A stretch of DNA of 64,000 nucleotides from Rutidosis leptorrhynchoides (Eukaryota; Streptophyta; Magnoliopsida; Asterales; Asteraceae): the NCBI RefSeq assembly GCF_046630445.1, contig NC_092336.1, positions 503,517,001 through 503,581,000 on the forward strand, given 5' to 3'. Under the pieces are notes generated by a model, which made no database searches, was not told the origin of the DNA, and saw nothing but the letters and a program-made list of their open reading frames with translations. The position numbers were made by a program, and so were the translations under genes. Positions within the stretch are counted from its first letter, which is position 1. The number at the start of each line of letters is the position of its first letter. Below, piece after piece: positions 39,884-50,348 of this stretch.

Positions 39884-39986
39884 CTTTAATAGCCTCTTGT
39901 GTTGTCATATAACCAAGGCTAACGTTCTTCCTGAATGTGTTTCCAATTTTCTCAGGCCTCTTTCCCACTCTACCTTTCTTTGAGTT
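39884..39986 (-). pseudogene. RPS11: Captured exon of ribosomal protein S11 (uS17)
   Basis: The minus strand reads SKKGRVGKRPEKIGN, then SLGYMTTQEAIKG, which follows the N-terminal region of plant cytosolic S11 (SKK...GKRPGKGGNRFWK...GLGFKTPREAIEG). It ends in a donor-like AAAG|GTATTG, where the reading would continue in the next S11 exon. The many substitutions and the absence of later exons show a non-functional fragment carried by the Helitron. S11 is a small-subunit ribosomal protein. Confidence 0.72.
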
Positions 39987-40102
39987 AACTCAATATAAAC
40001 GTTATACAATCAATAGTACACAATACTAAAATAGGATACAGAGTAAAAACAAATGCAAATACAAATTTGCATTAAAATAAATTATAAAACATTATTTCTT
40101 AC

Positions 40103-40146
40103 CATAGAAACACCTTAGGTTGCTTCAAAAACCCTTCTCGGTCTAT
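40103..40146 (-). pseudogene. RPS11: Captured N-terminal exon of ribosomal protein S11
   Basis: The minus strand reads TDREGFLKQPKVFL, matching the S11 N-terminus (TEKAFLKQPKVFL), and ends in the donor ATG|GTAAG. It lies 116 bp upstream of the next S11 exon, in the right order and strand, so intron and exons were captured together as genomic DNA. The start codon is not visible. Confidence 0.72.
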
Positions 40147-41277
40147 CAGTTAAAAAAAAGGTTTAAGTCTATATGTACGAATATATACATAAACATATAG
40201 GTGAAAGCTTGGTGTTTTACTAAATCATGTGAACCTAGTACCATGTGTCTTGAGGAAGTACAATATAATGATACTAACAATTCATTTAATCCCATAAAAT
40301 AAACAGTCTCGAATATGACTATCCAAAGAATTCAAAATCACATAAGGTCACATCTAAGTATATATAGTCATGTGAGTTACCTGATTTGCTTTTAGTAACT
40401 TTCCGACTTATGTGATATTGCACCAATGATTTGTTTTAGGCTTGTAACAATGAACAGAAATTAGTAAGAACTAAAAAAAAAAAAAAAACTTTTTTATGTC
40501 ATCACATTTGCTTTCCTACCTAAAAGGGGCCATGTGATGCAGTCTATAGAAGTTGGTGAAAGTTAAGAGCTAACGTGAAATCATTAAGAAGAGAAGAAGA
40601 CCACCGAGCATTATGTCCATCGGTACATGTTGCTTTCATAAACTCCGGTAAAAAATGATAATAACCTTACGATCAACAACTATACTTTACATGTAGATAA
40701 ACACAACCTTACGATCCAAAAAAAAGATAATAACAATGTCAAAAAAGATGATAACAAATGATTGTGGAAAAAATATATAGTATACACAAAACACTAATAA
40801 AAACATTTTAACAAACACTTGGAGTGCATTCAATTATAAGAGTGATTCCAATTAAAATGGTAAATTAAAGTTGGATTACTATTCAATTAGTCATCGAATG
40901 AGTATCATCTCCTTGATAATACCTTATAAAAATCACTGCAAACATCATCAAGTTCAAAATACTTGCACAAAAAATAGGTCACTTTTATCTTTATAGCAAT
41001 CATAAGCAGCATCATGCAAAAATATTAGTCAAAGATCATATAAAAATCTTTATCTAGCATCAAAGGTACAAATCACAATAAATAAAACATCAAAATGAGG
41101 AATGTACAACAATTGATGCTAAGCTCCTACATAATTGATGTTGAACTAAACACAATACTAACAAAATTCAATTTTCACTCATGCATTTCATCAAACAGCT
41201 AATGTGCAAGAAACAAATACTCATAACAAATAATTAAACATAAGTAAATTCAATGTTAAAAGTAACTTCACATACAT

Positions 41278-41595
41278 TTGATTGTTGATGTTAATACCAA
41301 ATCTATAAAGAGTATCAACAATATTATCGTCAAATCTAAACAAAAGTTGAAGCCATTCTACCTTTTAGAACACTATATAATGAATAATTGTTATAATTTC
41401 GTGTTTAATTGTGTTGCAATGAGCATTACATTAGACGAATATACTAATGCAGTCAATGACAAATTAACAGATGAAATTGAGAAAGAAGAAATTGAAGAAA
41501 AAATGGAGAAAACAGAAAACACGTACCTGGTAGATGGTATTGGGGAGACAATCTTGATTCTTGATATCAATTTAGATGGTAGAAAATATCACTAA
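41278..41595 (+). other. Short open frame in the Helitron, unlikely gene
   Basis: 105 codons, Lys/Asn/Glu-rich, inside the non-autonomous Helitron and opposite to its capture strand. On the minus strand the same region has an exon-like piece ending at an AG|GTACGTG donor near 41526. I favour a shadow of captured non-coding DNA over a gene. Confidence 0.15.
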
Positions 41596-41690
41596 AAAAA
41601 AGGCAGTGTAAAGCTTTGATAGGTTAAGCGTGAGAACTCATTACTAAATCCTGTTTTAAAAAAATAAAAAACTTATATACCTTGAATCTA

Positions 41691-41771
41691 GAATGATGAA
41701 GATTAAAGAAGACAATCGTGATGGAGAAGATGAAAGAAGCTGCTGGCAGGTTGAATGGTCGCCATTATTTT
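41691..41771 (-). pseudogene. Possible captured first exon with ATGGCG start
   Basis: On the minus strand, after a leader with AACCCTAAAAACT, ATGGCGACC opens MATIQPASSFFHLLHH, a Ser-rich start reminiscent of plastid targeting, but hits a stop after 21 codons. A donor-like GTATAT lies further on. The gene is unknown; it may be a captured 5' UTR and first exon. Confidence 0.3.
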
Positions 41772-42049
41772 TAGTTTTTAGGGTTAGAATGTGTTTTTTA
41801 ACTGGATTTTGTTCCGTGATTTATTGAAGAGACCTTTTTTTATTCCGTATTTTTATATATTTGAATAAATTAATTAATTATTACTCCATAAATTATGATT
41901 TATGACATCATCAAAGTGTCTTAGATTTTTTTGTTTTTTATTTTGAATTTTTTTTAAGGCATGAATAGGCATATTAATGACATCATCATTTTAGCATTTT
42001 AATAGAAACTATAGATAGATTCTAAGCATGAATCTGTGATCTTACCGAT

Positions 42050-42235
42050 ACTGACGTTCATTACGCCGGAAGTTCACGCTCCTCCTTCTCTAGCGTCGGA
42101 TTCACCTCCAATTTATCTCGTTTTAAATCAAATCGCTGGAACTTCCAATTCAAACCACCTCATTTCAATGTAGCGATCAATTCAGGTGTCATCTCATTTG
42201 CTTCTAGCGCCACTTCACTATTCTATATGAATTCA
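42050..42235 (+). pseudogene. HDA14: HDA14-like first exon (transit-peptide-like), start lost
   Basis: One frame reads AGSSRSSFSSVGFTSNLSRF and FQFKPPHFNVAINSGVISFA, Ser/Phe/Arg-rich like a plastid-targeting region, at the place expected for the N-terminus of a plastid class II histone deacetylase. No in-frame ATG is found before it; the ATG near 42026 is in another frame and stops at once. The second Helitron ends 30 bp upstream, in what looks like the 5' leader (38450-38562 plus 42020 on). Assignment is by position and weak likeness. Confidence 0.4.
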
Positions 42236-43123
42236 ACTATAATTCGTTGCTTCTGTTACTTAAAAAATTTACTTCTAATTAATGTTGTACTTATTCGTGT
42301 TGAGTATTGTTGTTGTTGTTGTTGTTGTGTTATTAAAACAGGATGGATACCTTCTATAATTAGGATTTCAGGAATTATGGAATCCTTATTATCTCATTAT
42401 TTACATAAATTTATTCCATCGATTCAGCTGTATACCAAGAAAAAAGTAAAATGTTTATGTTTACAGTTATCTTTTTTGCTGTTAGATTCGTTGTTGTTAC
42501 ATTGATTTTGAGGTAATAATAGTTTGAGGCTCAGGTAAGGAATTAGTCTTGCTTAGTGAGTGATGTTAGCTTGTAAGCCAGTTTGTTTTTTTAGTTCATG
42601 TGTGTTTTCAAGGTGAATTATTGCTGGCTTTGTACCTCTATTTTTGTAGATTGTTTCGTATATTACAGTGATAGAAGCATGAGTATCATTAGGTGTATAG
42701 CCCATTTTTGTGTGTGTGTGTGTATGGTTGTTTCATGTATAGTTATTATGATCTGCTGCTTATACGCAACTTGGTTCTATAAGTTTCATCGATCATTTAG
42801 CTGAAATTTGATTTTAGTTCTGATAATGTGAATTTGATTGGTGTTATTCATGTTTCTTGGTTACCAAATAAATATAACACTTGACAAATTGGGCAATTGG
42901 GCAATTGTTAACTGACATTTCCTTGTTAAGGTTATATTCATAAAGAAACTTGAATCAATATAATTGCAATTTTGCTACGTTTACTCTTATTCAAATCTCA
43001 ATTTTAAGTTGGTTTTAAAGGGGTTACTGTATCTACTACGAATTTTGTGATCGTGCATGATAAAATGAACTATGGTCTTCACTGATATAAGCTATACGTA
43101 TGCTTGAAGTTTTAAGGATCTGA
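42236..43123 (+). other. Intron-like DNA of the HDA14-like gene
   Basis: No further exon recognised, including the expected N-terminal deacetylase block with the HPE motif. Contains a short (TTG)n at about 42306-42326. The missing block suggests a deletion or decay. Confidence 0.5.
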
Positions 43124-43213
43124 GATCATTCAACTTCAAACTTTTAGAACAGCTACAGTCGAAGATATTGCTAGTGTGCATTCCAGATATTACTTTTTTG
43201 GCCATGAGAAGGT
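43124..43213 (+). pseudogene. HDA14: Histone deacetylase (HDA14-like) exon
   Basis: The exon reads FRTATVEDIASVHS then YFFGHEK and ends in GAGAAG|GTAATA. TATVEDIA-VH is diagnostic for the HDA14 branch of plant class II deacetylases. The next exon (43333) continues in phase. The 5' boundary is approximate. Confidence 0.75.
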
Positions 43214-43332
43214 AATAGTGACATCTTGACATAAGTGAAAGCATAACTGAAGATCTTTTGTATGTGTATATTTTTGTTAATTTTTTTACTAGGGTGAATA
43301 TTGCTTATTTAGTCGTTAAATCTTTTATATAG

Positions 43333-43404
43333 GTGATGGAGCAGGCTTCAGAACAGGGATTTATTCACATTGATGGTTCTGGACCCACATATGCAACTGC
43401 GACA
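43333..43404 (+). pseudogene. HDA14: HDA14-like exon before the chromovirus
   Basis: 24 codons between TATATAG| and |GTAAGA: VMEQASEQGFIHIDGSGPTY ends with ATAT. GSGPTYAT is the family block. The retroelement begins at 43414, nine bases after the donor, so the donor GTAAGA is intact. Confidence 0.82.
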
Positions 43405-43441
43405 GTAAGAAAATGTAAGATCCTGTTTTCTTTTTGGGTTT

Positions 43442-43496
43442 GGACGCCGTCCCAGTTTGAAGACCTGGACGCCGTCCAACATTTTGGACGCCGTCC
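43442..43496. repeat. Palindrome cluster near the LTR start (GGACGCCGTCC x3)
   Basis: Copies at 43442-43452, 43467-43477 and 43486-43496. Each can fold as GGACG/CGTCC with a one- to three-base loop. The right LTR has four copies (about 50372-50443). Confidence 0.9.
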
Positions 43497-44385
43497 AGAA
43501 TGGCTGGCAGGCATGTCTTTTTGCTATTAATTATTTTAGATGTGTATTTTGGTAATTTCACTTCTTGGACGAATTTTAAAGCCCTAGATCAGTTTTGAGA
43601 GTCTCATTACTCCATTCACAACCACCAAACATCATCTACTTTAATTCTAGAGAGAGAGTGCTCTTAAGTGTGAGAAAGCTCAAATAGGAGAGGAAGAAGC
43701 TTGTTTCGGGTTTTAGCTCGAGCATTGAAGTTGTTCATCTCCTCGTTAGCTTCGTTTTGATTGTGGTGGTAAGCCCTAAAATTGATTTCTCTAGTAAATA
43801 TGTTTAAGGGTTAGGGTTTGGGTTAATGTTGTACATAAAACCCATGTATGAGTGATTTGGGGGTTTTGGGTAAGTTTGGGTCATGAAGACCCAAATGGTG
43901 ACTAACTTAGGGTTTTGAAATGTTGAAATGTGTAAATGGGTCTTAAAGGCCTAATAGATCACTAGTACACCTATAGTTAGTGTTAGTGGGAGTCATTTGG
44001 GTTGTGGGTGACCCAAATGGGTATGTTGACCTTGAAATGGGTCAAATGGGTCTTTGATGACCTAGGTTGTCTTGCATGCATGAAAATGAGTCAACTTGGT
44101 GTTTAAATGCGTGTTAAGACCTTAAATGGCTAGAATTAGGGTTTTTGGTGAAGTTAACCCATTATTAGGGTTAAAGGTGCAAAATGGGTCGGGATTGCAC
44201 TTAGGGTCAAAAGACTCTAGATTGTTGAGTGAGTTGCTTGACCGACTTGAGTTGTGAATTGATTATGTGCTAAAATGTAATAGGTACGTTACATTGACGT
44301 TGCAAGTTCGATTATCTTACACGAAGACTTTGAGGTGAGTGGAATAATTATATGCGTAGGTATATAATGTATCTATTTGTTGTAG

Positions 44386-44611
44386 CGTGAAATGTGTAGT
44401 GTCGAGGTGTTAAGATACCACGTTTCACGTGAAGAGTGTAGCATCGAGGTGTTAAGATGCCACCTAGGAGTGTAGTGTCGAGGTGTTAAGACACCACTCC
44501 GTAAAATAATGAGTGAAGCATCGAGGTGTTAAGATGCCACTCGGGGTGAAGTGCCGAGGTGTTAAGGTGCCACCCTAGGGGTTAGTGGTACGAGGTGTTA
44601 AGTGCCCTAAC
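44386..44611. repeat. Tandem covarying hairpins in the 5' LTR (6 units)
   Basis: Six units share the ten-base loop GAGGTGTTAA (44404, 44446, 44480, 44523, 44556, 44592). Inner stems differ but pair: GTGTC/GATAC, GCATC/GATGC, GTGTC/GACAC, GCATC/GATGC, GTGCC/GGTGC, GTAC/GTGC. A two-base bulge (TA, AA or TG) on the 5' side precedes an outer stem such as GGAGTG/CACTCC, GAGTG/CACTC or GTTAG/CTAAC. The first unit has an extra 9-bp outer stem CGTGAAATG/CGTTTCACG. Confidence 0.88.
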
Positions 44612-45276
44612 GGATGTTGTGAACACCGATGGCGTTTTCGCGAGCGCCGTTCCCTTGTACTATTGGTTAACCATGGTTATTTGTGTTGTAAGCATATTAT
44701 ATTATTCGAGTTATATTTATATGCGGATGTTATGCTAGCTTGGGGGTATTGGTGAATTATAGCTTGTTATTGCGACGATAAGCTAATGTTGTTGCTAGCA
44801 TGTTTGCGGTTGAGTAAGTGTATGCAAGTAGGTATAATTATATATGTATTCGTATAATTATTGCATTCACTAAGCTTTGCTTACTCTCTCGTTGTTTACC
44901 TTTTTTTTATAGGCTCGGGCGTTGACAAGGGTAAGAGCGTTCAATTGGATTAGTGATCTCCCGCTTGTTTTGTTAGGGGATGCTTTTGGGTGTTAGCTTT
45001 TGGAGTTCGACCGAGATTGGGTTGTTTAACCCCAAACACCATGCTCTAGTGTCGTTTGGAACTTAAACTTATATTTGGTCGAAACTTTTATTTTTGAACG
45101 AAACTTGTAAAATGGGCGATGTGGGCCTGTTGATGTAAAACTTGATTTGATGATGAAAATCTCTTAGTTTCACTTATATTGACTTGTGGTAAAAAGGTTT
45201 TCGTTTGAAAGTGTCGGGAAGCGGGTTTTCCGCTCGTGTGAGTTGGACCCGTGATCAGTAGCTGGAAGACCATTGG

Positions 45277-45395
45277 GACGCCGTCCCAATTGCTTGGACG
45301 CTGTCCCAGTTGTTTTGAGCTGGACGCCGTCCCAAACCTTGGTCGCCGTCCCACCTTTCTGAGCTGGACGCCGTCCAGGATTCTGGACGCCGTCC
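45277..45395. repeat. Palindrome cluster near the LTR end (GGACGCCGTCC x6)
   Basis: Copies start at 45277, 45296 (one change), 45322, 45341 (one change), 45366 and 45385. The same six positions recur in the right LTR at 52258-52376, there without the two changes. Confidence 0.9.
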
Positions 45396-45467
45396 AGATG
45401 CACTGACATAGAAATTTTTTTTTTTTGGTACGCGTCTAAGGGATTTAAGATGTCGGGTCGTTACAAG

Positions 45468-45479
45468 TGGTATCAGAGC
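45468..45479 (+). promoter_or_regulatory. Primer binding site, initiator tRNA-Met type
   Basis: TGGTATCAGAGC, two bases after the 5' LTR. Primes minus-strand cDNA synthesis. Confidence 0.92.
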
Positions 45480-45851
45480 ATGGTCTAAGGGATTTAGGCG
45501 ACTTGAGATAGGTGCCTAGACTTAGACTTTATTGTGTGATCGCTTTATGCGGGACTTGTTAGACTTTGGGTCTAATCGGGAATGGTTAGTGCTTTGGTTT
45601 ATGAGAATTAACCTTGTGCTAATTTTTTTGTGTTGTGTTTAGCAATCATCAAGCAAGACGGACGTTGTACTAGCAAGTTAATGCGACGTGCTCGCGTAAC
45701 AACGATTAGCTACCGTTGTTATGGGTGCAAATCGTGTTAAACAAGCGATGTACGACGATTGTTGAGCGAGATGGAGTAGTGTGGCATATATGTATATACA
45801 TATGTAATTTGTCCTTTCGTTTTTGTGGTTTAACCTATTTCGTTTTATAGA

Positions 45852-48800
45852 ATGAAGACGAGAAACGGTCCCGATCATGATAACGGAAGTACAAGCGAGG
45901 ACGCCGAGTTTTCGGCCAAGGTTGAGGCCGTCTTTAAAAAGTTAAAAGCGGATTTTCTTACGGACGTCCGAAAGGTCTTTCAAGATTCGGTCGATGGGCA
46001 GGTGACCGATTTGATAAATGAACGAATGAAGGCCACTATCGAAGGGGCCCTTGATGCTAGAAACATTTATCCTCATGGTGAAGGAGGTGAAGGAAGGCGG
46101 GACTTCCACTACAAGAATTTCAAGGACGCTAAACCCCCGATGTTTAATGGGGTACGAGATCCTTTAAAAAGTACATGTTGGATCTCCGACATTGAGGGAG
46201 CTTTCCGTATCTCGGAATGTCCTCCCGAGAAGAAGGCGAGGTATGGCTCTAGCATGCTACGAGAAGAGGCTAAGTTATGGTGGGATGATAAAATCAACTT
46301 GTATGGTGAGGAACAATGTATGGGCTTGACATGGGAAGAGTTTAAGAAGGAGTTTTTCAAGGAATACCGAACTTCTTCCGATCTCGATAGAATCCGGGAC
46401 GAGTTGCACCATTTGCAACAAGGCTCAATGGACTTAGTTACTCTTAAGTCTACCTTCTTGGCAAAGACTCGTTTTTGCCCGGAGTATGTTGGTGATGATC
46501 ACAAGCTAATGAAGGATTTCTACCGCACTTTAAATGATGAGTACAAGGGCAAGATTAGTCGGGGTATGGCTAAGTCTTTTGACGAATTATTTGAATTGGC
46601 TCGGGGTTTTGAACCGGAGGTTCCGAGGAAGAGTGATTTCACTTTTTCAAAGAGAAAGTTTGAAGGTTTTAGTTACTCTAACACTTCAAACAAGAAGAAC
46701 AAGAACAAGAAGGGTTCCGAAAGTGTCAATAGCGTGAAGAAGGGCGCTATCGGTGGTTTTTCTTATGCGTGCTACAATTGTGGGCAACCGGGTCATATGG
46801 CTCGTGAATGTCCGAAACCATTTTCCGGAAACAAAATCACTTGTTTTAATTGCGGAAAAGAAGGGCATAAGAAGCCGGAGTGTCCCGACTTGCGCAATGA
46901 TAATGTTAAGCGGTTAGAGAAGGCGACGGGTACGGCAAGGGGTCAAAATTATTTGATGACCAATGATGAAGCCAAGCAATCAAACGAAGTTGTCTCAGGT
47001 ACTTTCGTGGTTAATTCTAATCCGGCAAGAATTCTATTTGATAGCGGTGCAAATTTGTCGTTTGTGTCTCCTAAATTTGTGCCTAAACTTGATAGATCGT
47101 TAGCTAAGTTAAGTCGTCCGGTAGAAGTCGAAATAGCGGACGGCAAGACGGTGCTAGTGGTTGATGTGTGTGAAAATTGTGATGTTGTTTTCGGTGCCGA
47201 AACCTTTAAAATTAATCCCATTCCCATGACCTTGGGCGATTTTGATATTGTCGTTGGTATGGATTGGCTCGATCGTTATAGAGCCGATATTGCATGCCAT
47301 GATAAGTTTATTCGTGTGAAGACCCCAAGTGGGGGAGAGTTGATTATTCATGGTGATAAGCGAAGGAGACCGGTGCCGATATGCACTTTTGCACGGGCAC
47401 GTCGTCTCGTTGTTACCGGTGGCATGGCTTTCCTTGCTCATGTTGTTGATACTCGTAATGAACCACCACCCATTCATGAAATTCCGGTGGTTAGTGAATT
47501 TAAAGACGTTTTTCCGGATGAATTACCGGGTGTTCCGGCGGAAAGACAAGTTGAATTTCGCATTGAGTTGGTTCCGGGGGCTACCCCCATTGCTAAAACT
47601 CCTTACCGTTTAGCACCAACGGAAATGCAAGAGTTGTTAAATCAAACCAAAGAGTTGCTTGAGAAGGGTTTTATCCGACCGAGTGCTTCGCCATGGGGTG
47701 CTCCGGTGTTATTTGTGAAGAAGAAAGATGGTAGTATGCGTATGTGCATTGATTACCACAAGTTGAATAAAGTGACGATCAAGAATTGTTATCCGTTACC
47801 TAGGATTGACGATTTGTTTGATCAACTTCAAGGTGCAACGTATTTCTCAAAAATCGACCTACGGTCCGGCTATCACCAAATGCGGGTCCGCGAGGAAGAC
47901 ATTGAGAAAACGGCTTTTCGAACGCGTTATGGGCATTTTGAGTTCGTGGTTATGCCTTTTGGTCTTACGAATGCACCGGCGGCATTCACGGATCTTATGA
48001 ACCGAGTGTGCCAACCTATGTTGGACAAGTCGGTAATAGTGTTCATTGACGACATACTAGTCTACTCGAAAAGTATGAACGAGCATGAACGTCATTTGCG
48101 TGAAGTATTGAAGACGCTATGAAAGGAGAAGTTGTATGCAAAGTTCTCCAAATGTGAATTTTGGCTAAGGGAAGTTCAATTCCTTGGTCATATTGTGAAT
48201 GAAAACGGTATTCAAGTAGATCCGGGGAAGATCGAGACGGTGAAGAGTTGGGGACGACCGACTACGCCTACGGAAATCCGAAGTTTTCTCGGATTGGCCG
48301 GTTATTATCGTCGGTTTATCCAAGACTTTTCTAAGATTGCTTCTCCATTGACGAAGTTGAAGAGAAAGAATGCTAGGTTTAATTGGGAGAACGAGCGAGA
48401 GATTGCTTTTCAATTGTTAAAAGAGAAGTTGTGTCAAGCTCCGGTGTTAGTGTTGCCGGAAGGGGTAGAAGATATGGTGGTTTATTGTGATGCTTCCTTA
48501 AATGGTCTCGGGTGTGTTCTAATGCAAAGAGGTAAAGTCATCGCTTATGCCTCTCGACAATTAAAGGGACATGAAACGAGATATCCGACTCATGATCTTG
48601 AGTTGGCGGCGGTTGTGCATGCGTTGAAAATTTGGCGCCATTACTTGTATGGTGTCAAGTGTACGATTTATTCGGATCATAAGAGTTTGAAACATCTCTT
48701 TAATCAACGAGATTTGAATTATCGCCAACGTAGGTGGATGGATGTGGTGAAAGATTATGATTGTGAGATACTTTATCATCCGGGTAAGGCGAATATTGTC

Positions 48801-50348
48801 GTGGATGCGTTGAGTCGAAAGAGTCAACATCCGGCGATAAAAGTGGGATCGTTACGTTTGATTATTTCCAACGATTTTCTTGAGAGGCTTGGCGAGATTC
48901 AAATAGAGGCTTACGTTCACAACAAGCATGCGGAACGAATCGTGGGTCAATCGGAGTTCATTACTATGGGCTCGCGTGGTTTATTGTCCTTTCAAGGAAG
49001 GGTGTGGGTGCCTAATATGGGTGATTACCGACGGGTGCTACTTGATGAAGCACATAAGTCAAAATATTCCATTCATCCGGGCGCGACAAAAATGTATCAT
49101 GACTTGAAGAAAGATTATTGGTGGCCGGGCATGAAACGTGATGTTGTGAAGTATGTTGAGCAATGTGTCACGTGTTTACAAGTAAAAGCTGAACACCAAA
49201 AGCCGTATGGTAAGTTGCAACCGTTAGAAATCCCGAAATGGAAATGGGAGCACATTACCATGGATTTCATTACAAAGTTACCTAAAACGGCGAGAACCCA
49301 ATTCGATTCGATTTGGGTTATAGTTGACCGATTGACAAAAAGCGCTTTGTTTCTTCCCATTAAAGAAGCGATATCGTCAGAGACCTTGGCTAAGTTGTTT
49401 ATCAAGAAAGTGGTCTCGCGACATGGGGTTCCTATATCTATTATTTCGGATCGAGATACCCGTTTTACATCTCGGTTTTGGGAAAAGTTTCATGAAGATA
49501 TGGGTACGCAATTGAAGTTGAGCACGGCGTATCATCCTCAAACGGACGGCCAAACCGAACGTACGAATCAAACTTTGGAGGATATGTTACGGGCGTGTAT
49601 TATTGATTTTGGTGGTAGTTGGGACGAGCACTTACCTTTGGTGGAATTCTCGTACAATAATAGTTATCATACTAGTATCGGGATGCCGCCATATGAGATG
49701 CTTTATGGGCGTAGGTGTCGAACCCCAATTTGTTGGGGTGAAGTGGGACAAAAGGAAATCGGGAGTACCGATTTGGTTTTGGAGACGAACAGCAAGATTG
49801 GTATTATTCGGGATCACTTGAAGAAGGCTCAAGATAGACAAAAGTCGTATGCCGATAAACGTAGACGAACGATCGAATTTCAAGAAGGTGACATGGTGAT
49901 GCTTAAGGTTTCGCCATGGAAAGGTATTATTCGATTTCGAAAACGGGGAAAGTTAGCTCCTCGGTTTATGGGGCCATTCAAAGTTTTAGCTCGTGTTGGC
50001 GAAGTTGCTTATCGTTTGGAATTACCCGAAGAACTTGCGGGGATCCATAATACATTTCATGTTTCCCATCTCCGTAAGTGTCCTGCGGATGATTCTTCGT
50101 GGGTGTCGTTAGACGAGATTGAGCTAAATAATAAGTTAGAGTATGTTGAGGAGCCGGTTGCTATACTTGATGAAAAGGTTAAGAAATTGAGAAATAAGGA
50201 GGTGAGGACTTTTAAAGTCCAATGGCGTCGAAGTATAGGCTCCGAGTTTACTTGGGAGCCCGAAGAGTTTGTTTTGGTTTATCTTCCTGCTTGTCATGCG
50301 GCGTGGATTGCGAGGTCGCAATCCGGTTCAAGTGGGGGAGTGTTGTAA
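45852..50348 (+). pseudogene. Chromovirus Gag-Pol polyprotein, one internal stop
   Basis: A single frame of about 1,498 codons is interrupted only by TGA at 48120-48122. Gag has the retrotransposon gag domain (about residues 95-260) and two CCHC knuckles ([14 protein letters not shown] about 307-320, [14 protein letters not shown] about 331-344). Protease shows [12 protein letters not shown] (about 395). Reverse transcriptase has [10 protein letters not shown], the [11 protein letters not shown] block and the catalytic [10 protein letters not shown] (about 730). RNase H has [11 protein letters not shown] (about 876) and [11 protein letters not shown]. Integrase has the zinc site (HPGAT, CVTC) and DDE residues near 1136, 1198 and 1235. 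A chromodomain-like end ([17 protein letters not shown], about 1430-1480) could target heterochromatin. The stop lies between RT and RNase H and fits a C to T change in an arginine codon. The frame runs 5 bases into the 3' LTR. Confidence 0.95.

Larger units (their letters stand above)
38563..42019 (-). mobile_element. Non-autonomous Helitron with captured gene fragments
   Basis: On the minus strand the element starts TCTATCTATAGTTTC (from 42019), followed by AAATGATGATGTCA, typical of plant Helitron 5' ends. It ends with hairpin CCCGTGAATTCACGGG and CTAG (38563-38566). It sits between host A (38562) and host T (42020), the usual A^T target. It encodes no Rep or helicase. Exon-like pieces of RPS11 and others lie on the same strand as the element, as expected for Helitron gene capture. 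Confidence 0.82.
43414..45465 (+). repeat. 5' LTR of the chromovirus
   Basis: 2052 bp. In order: three GGACGCCGTCC palindromes (43442-43496), a plant-gene-like leader, the covarying hairpin array (44386-44611), and six more palindromes (45277-45395) near the end. It has one hairpin unit fewer than the 3' LTR. Confidence 0.95.

Noticed and set aside
44386..44611. CRISPR-like regular repeats
   Set aside because: The constant element is a hairpin loop with covarying stems in a plant LTR, spacers are short and related, and no cas genes exist.
45088..45409. Minus-strand frames rich in GRRP repeats
   Set aside because: They translate the GGACGCCGTCC palindrome cluster in the LTR; the same frames recur in the other LTR.
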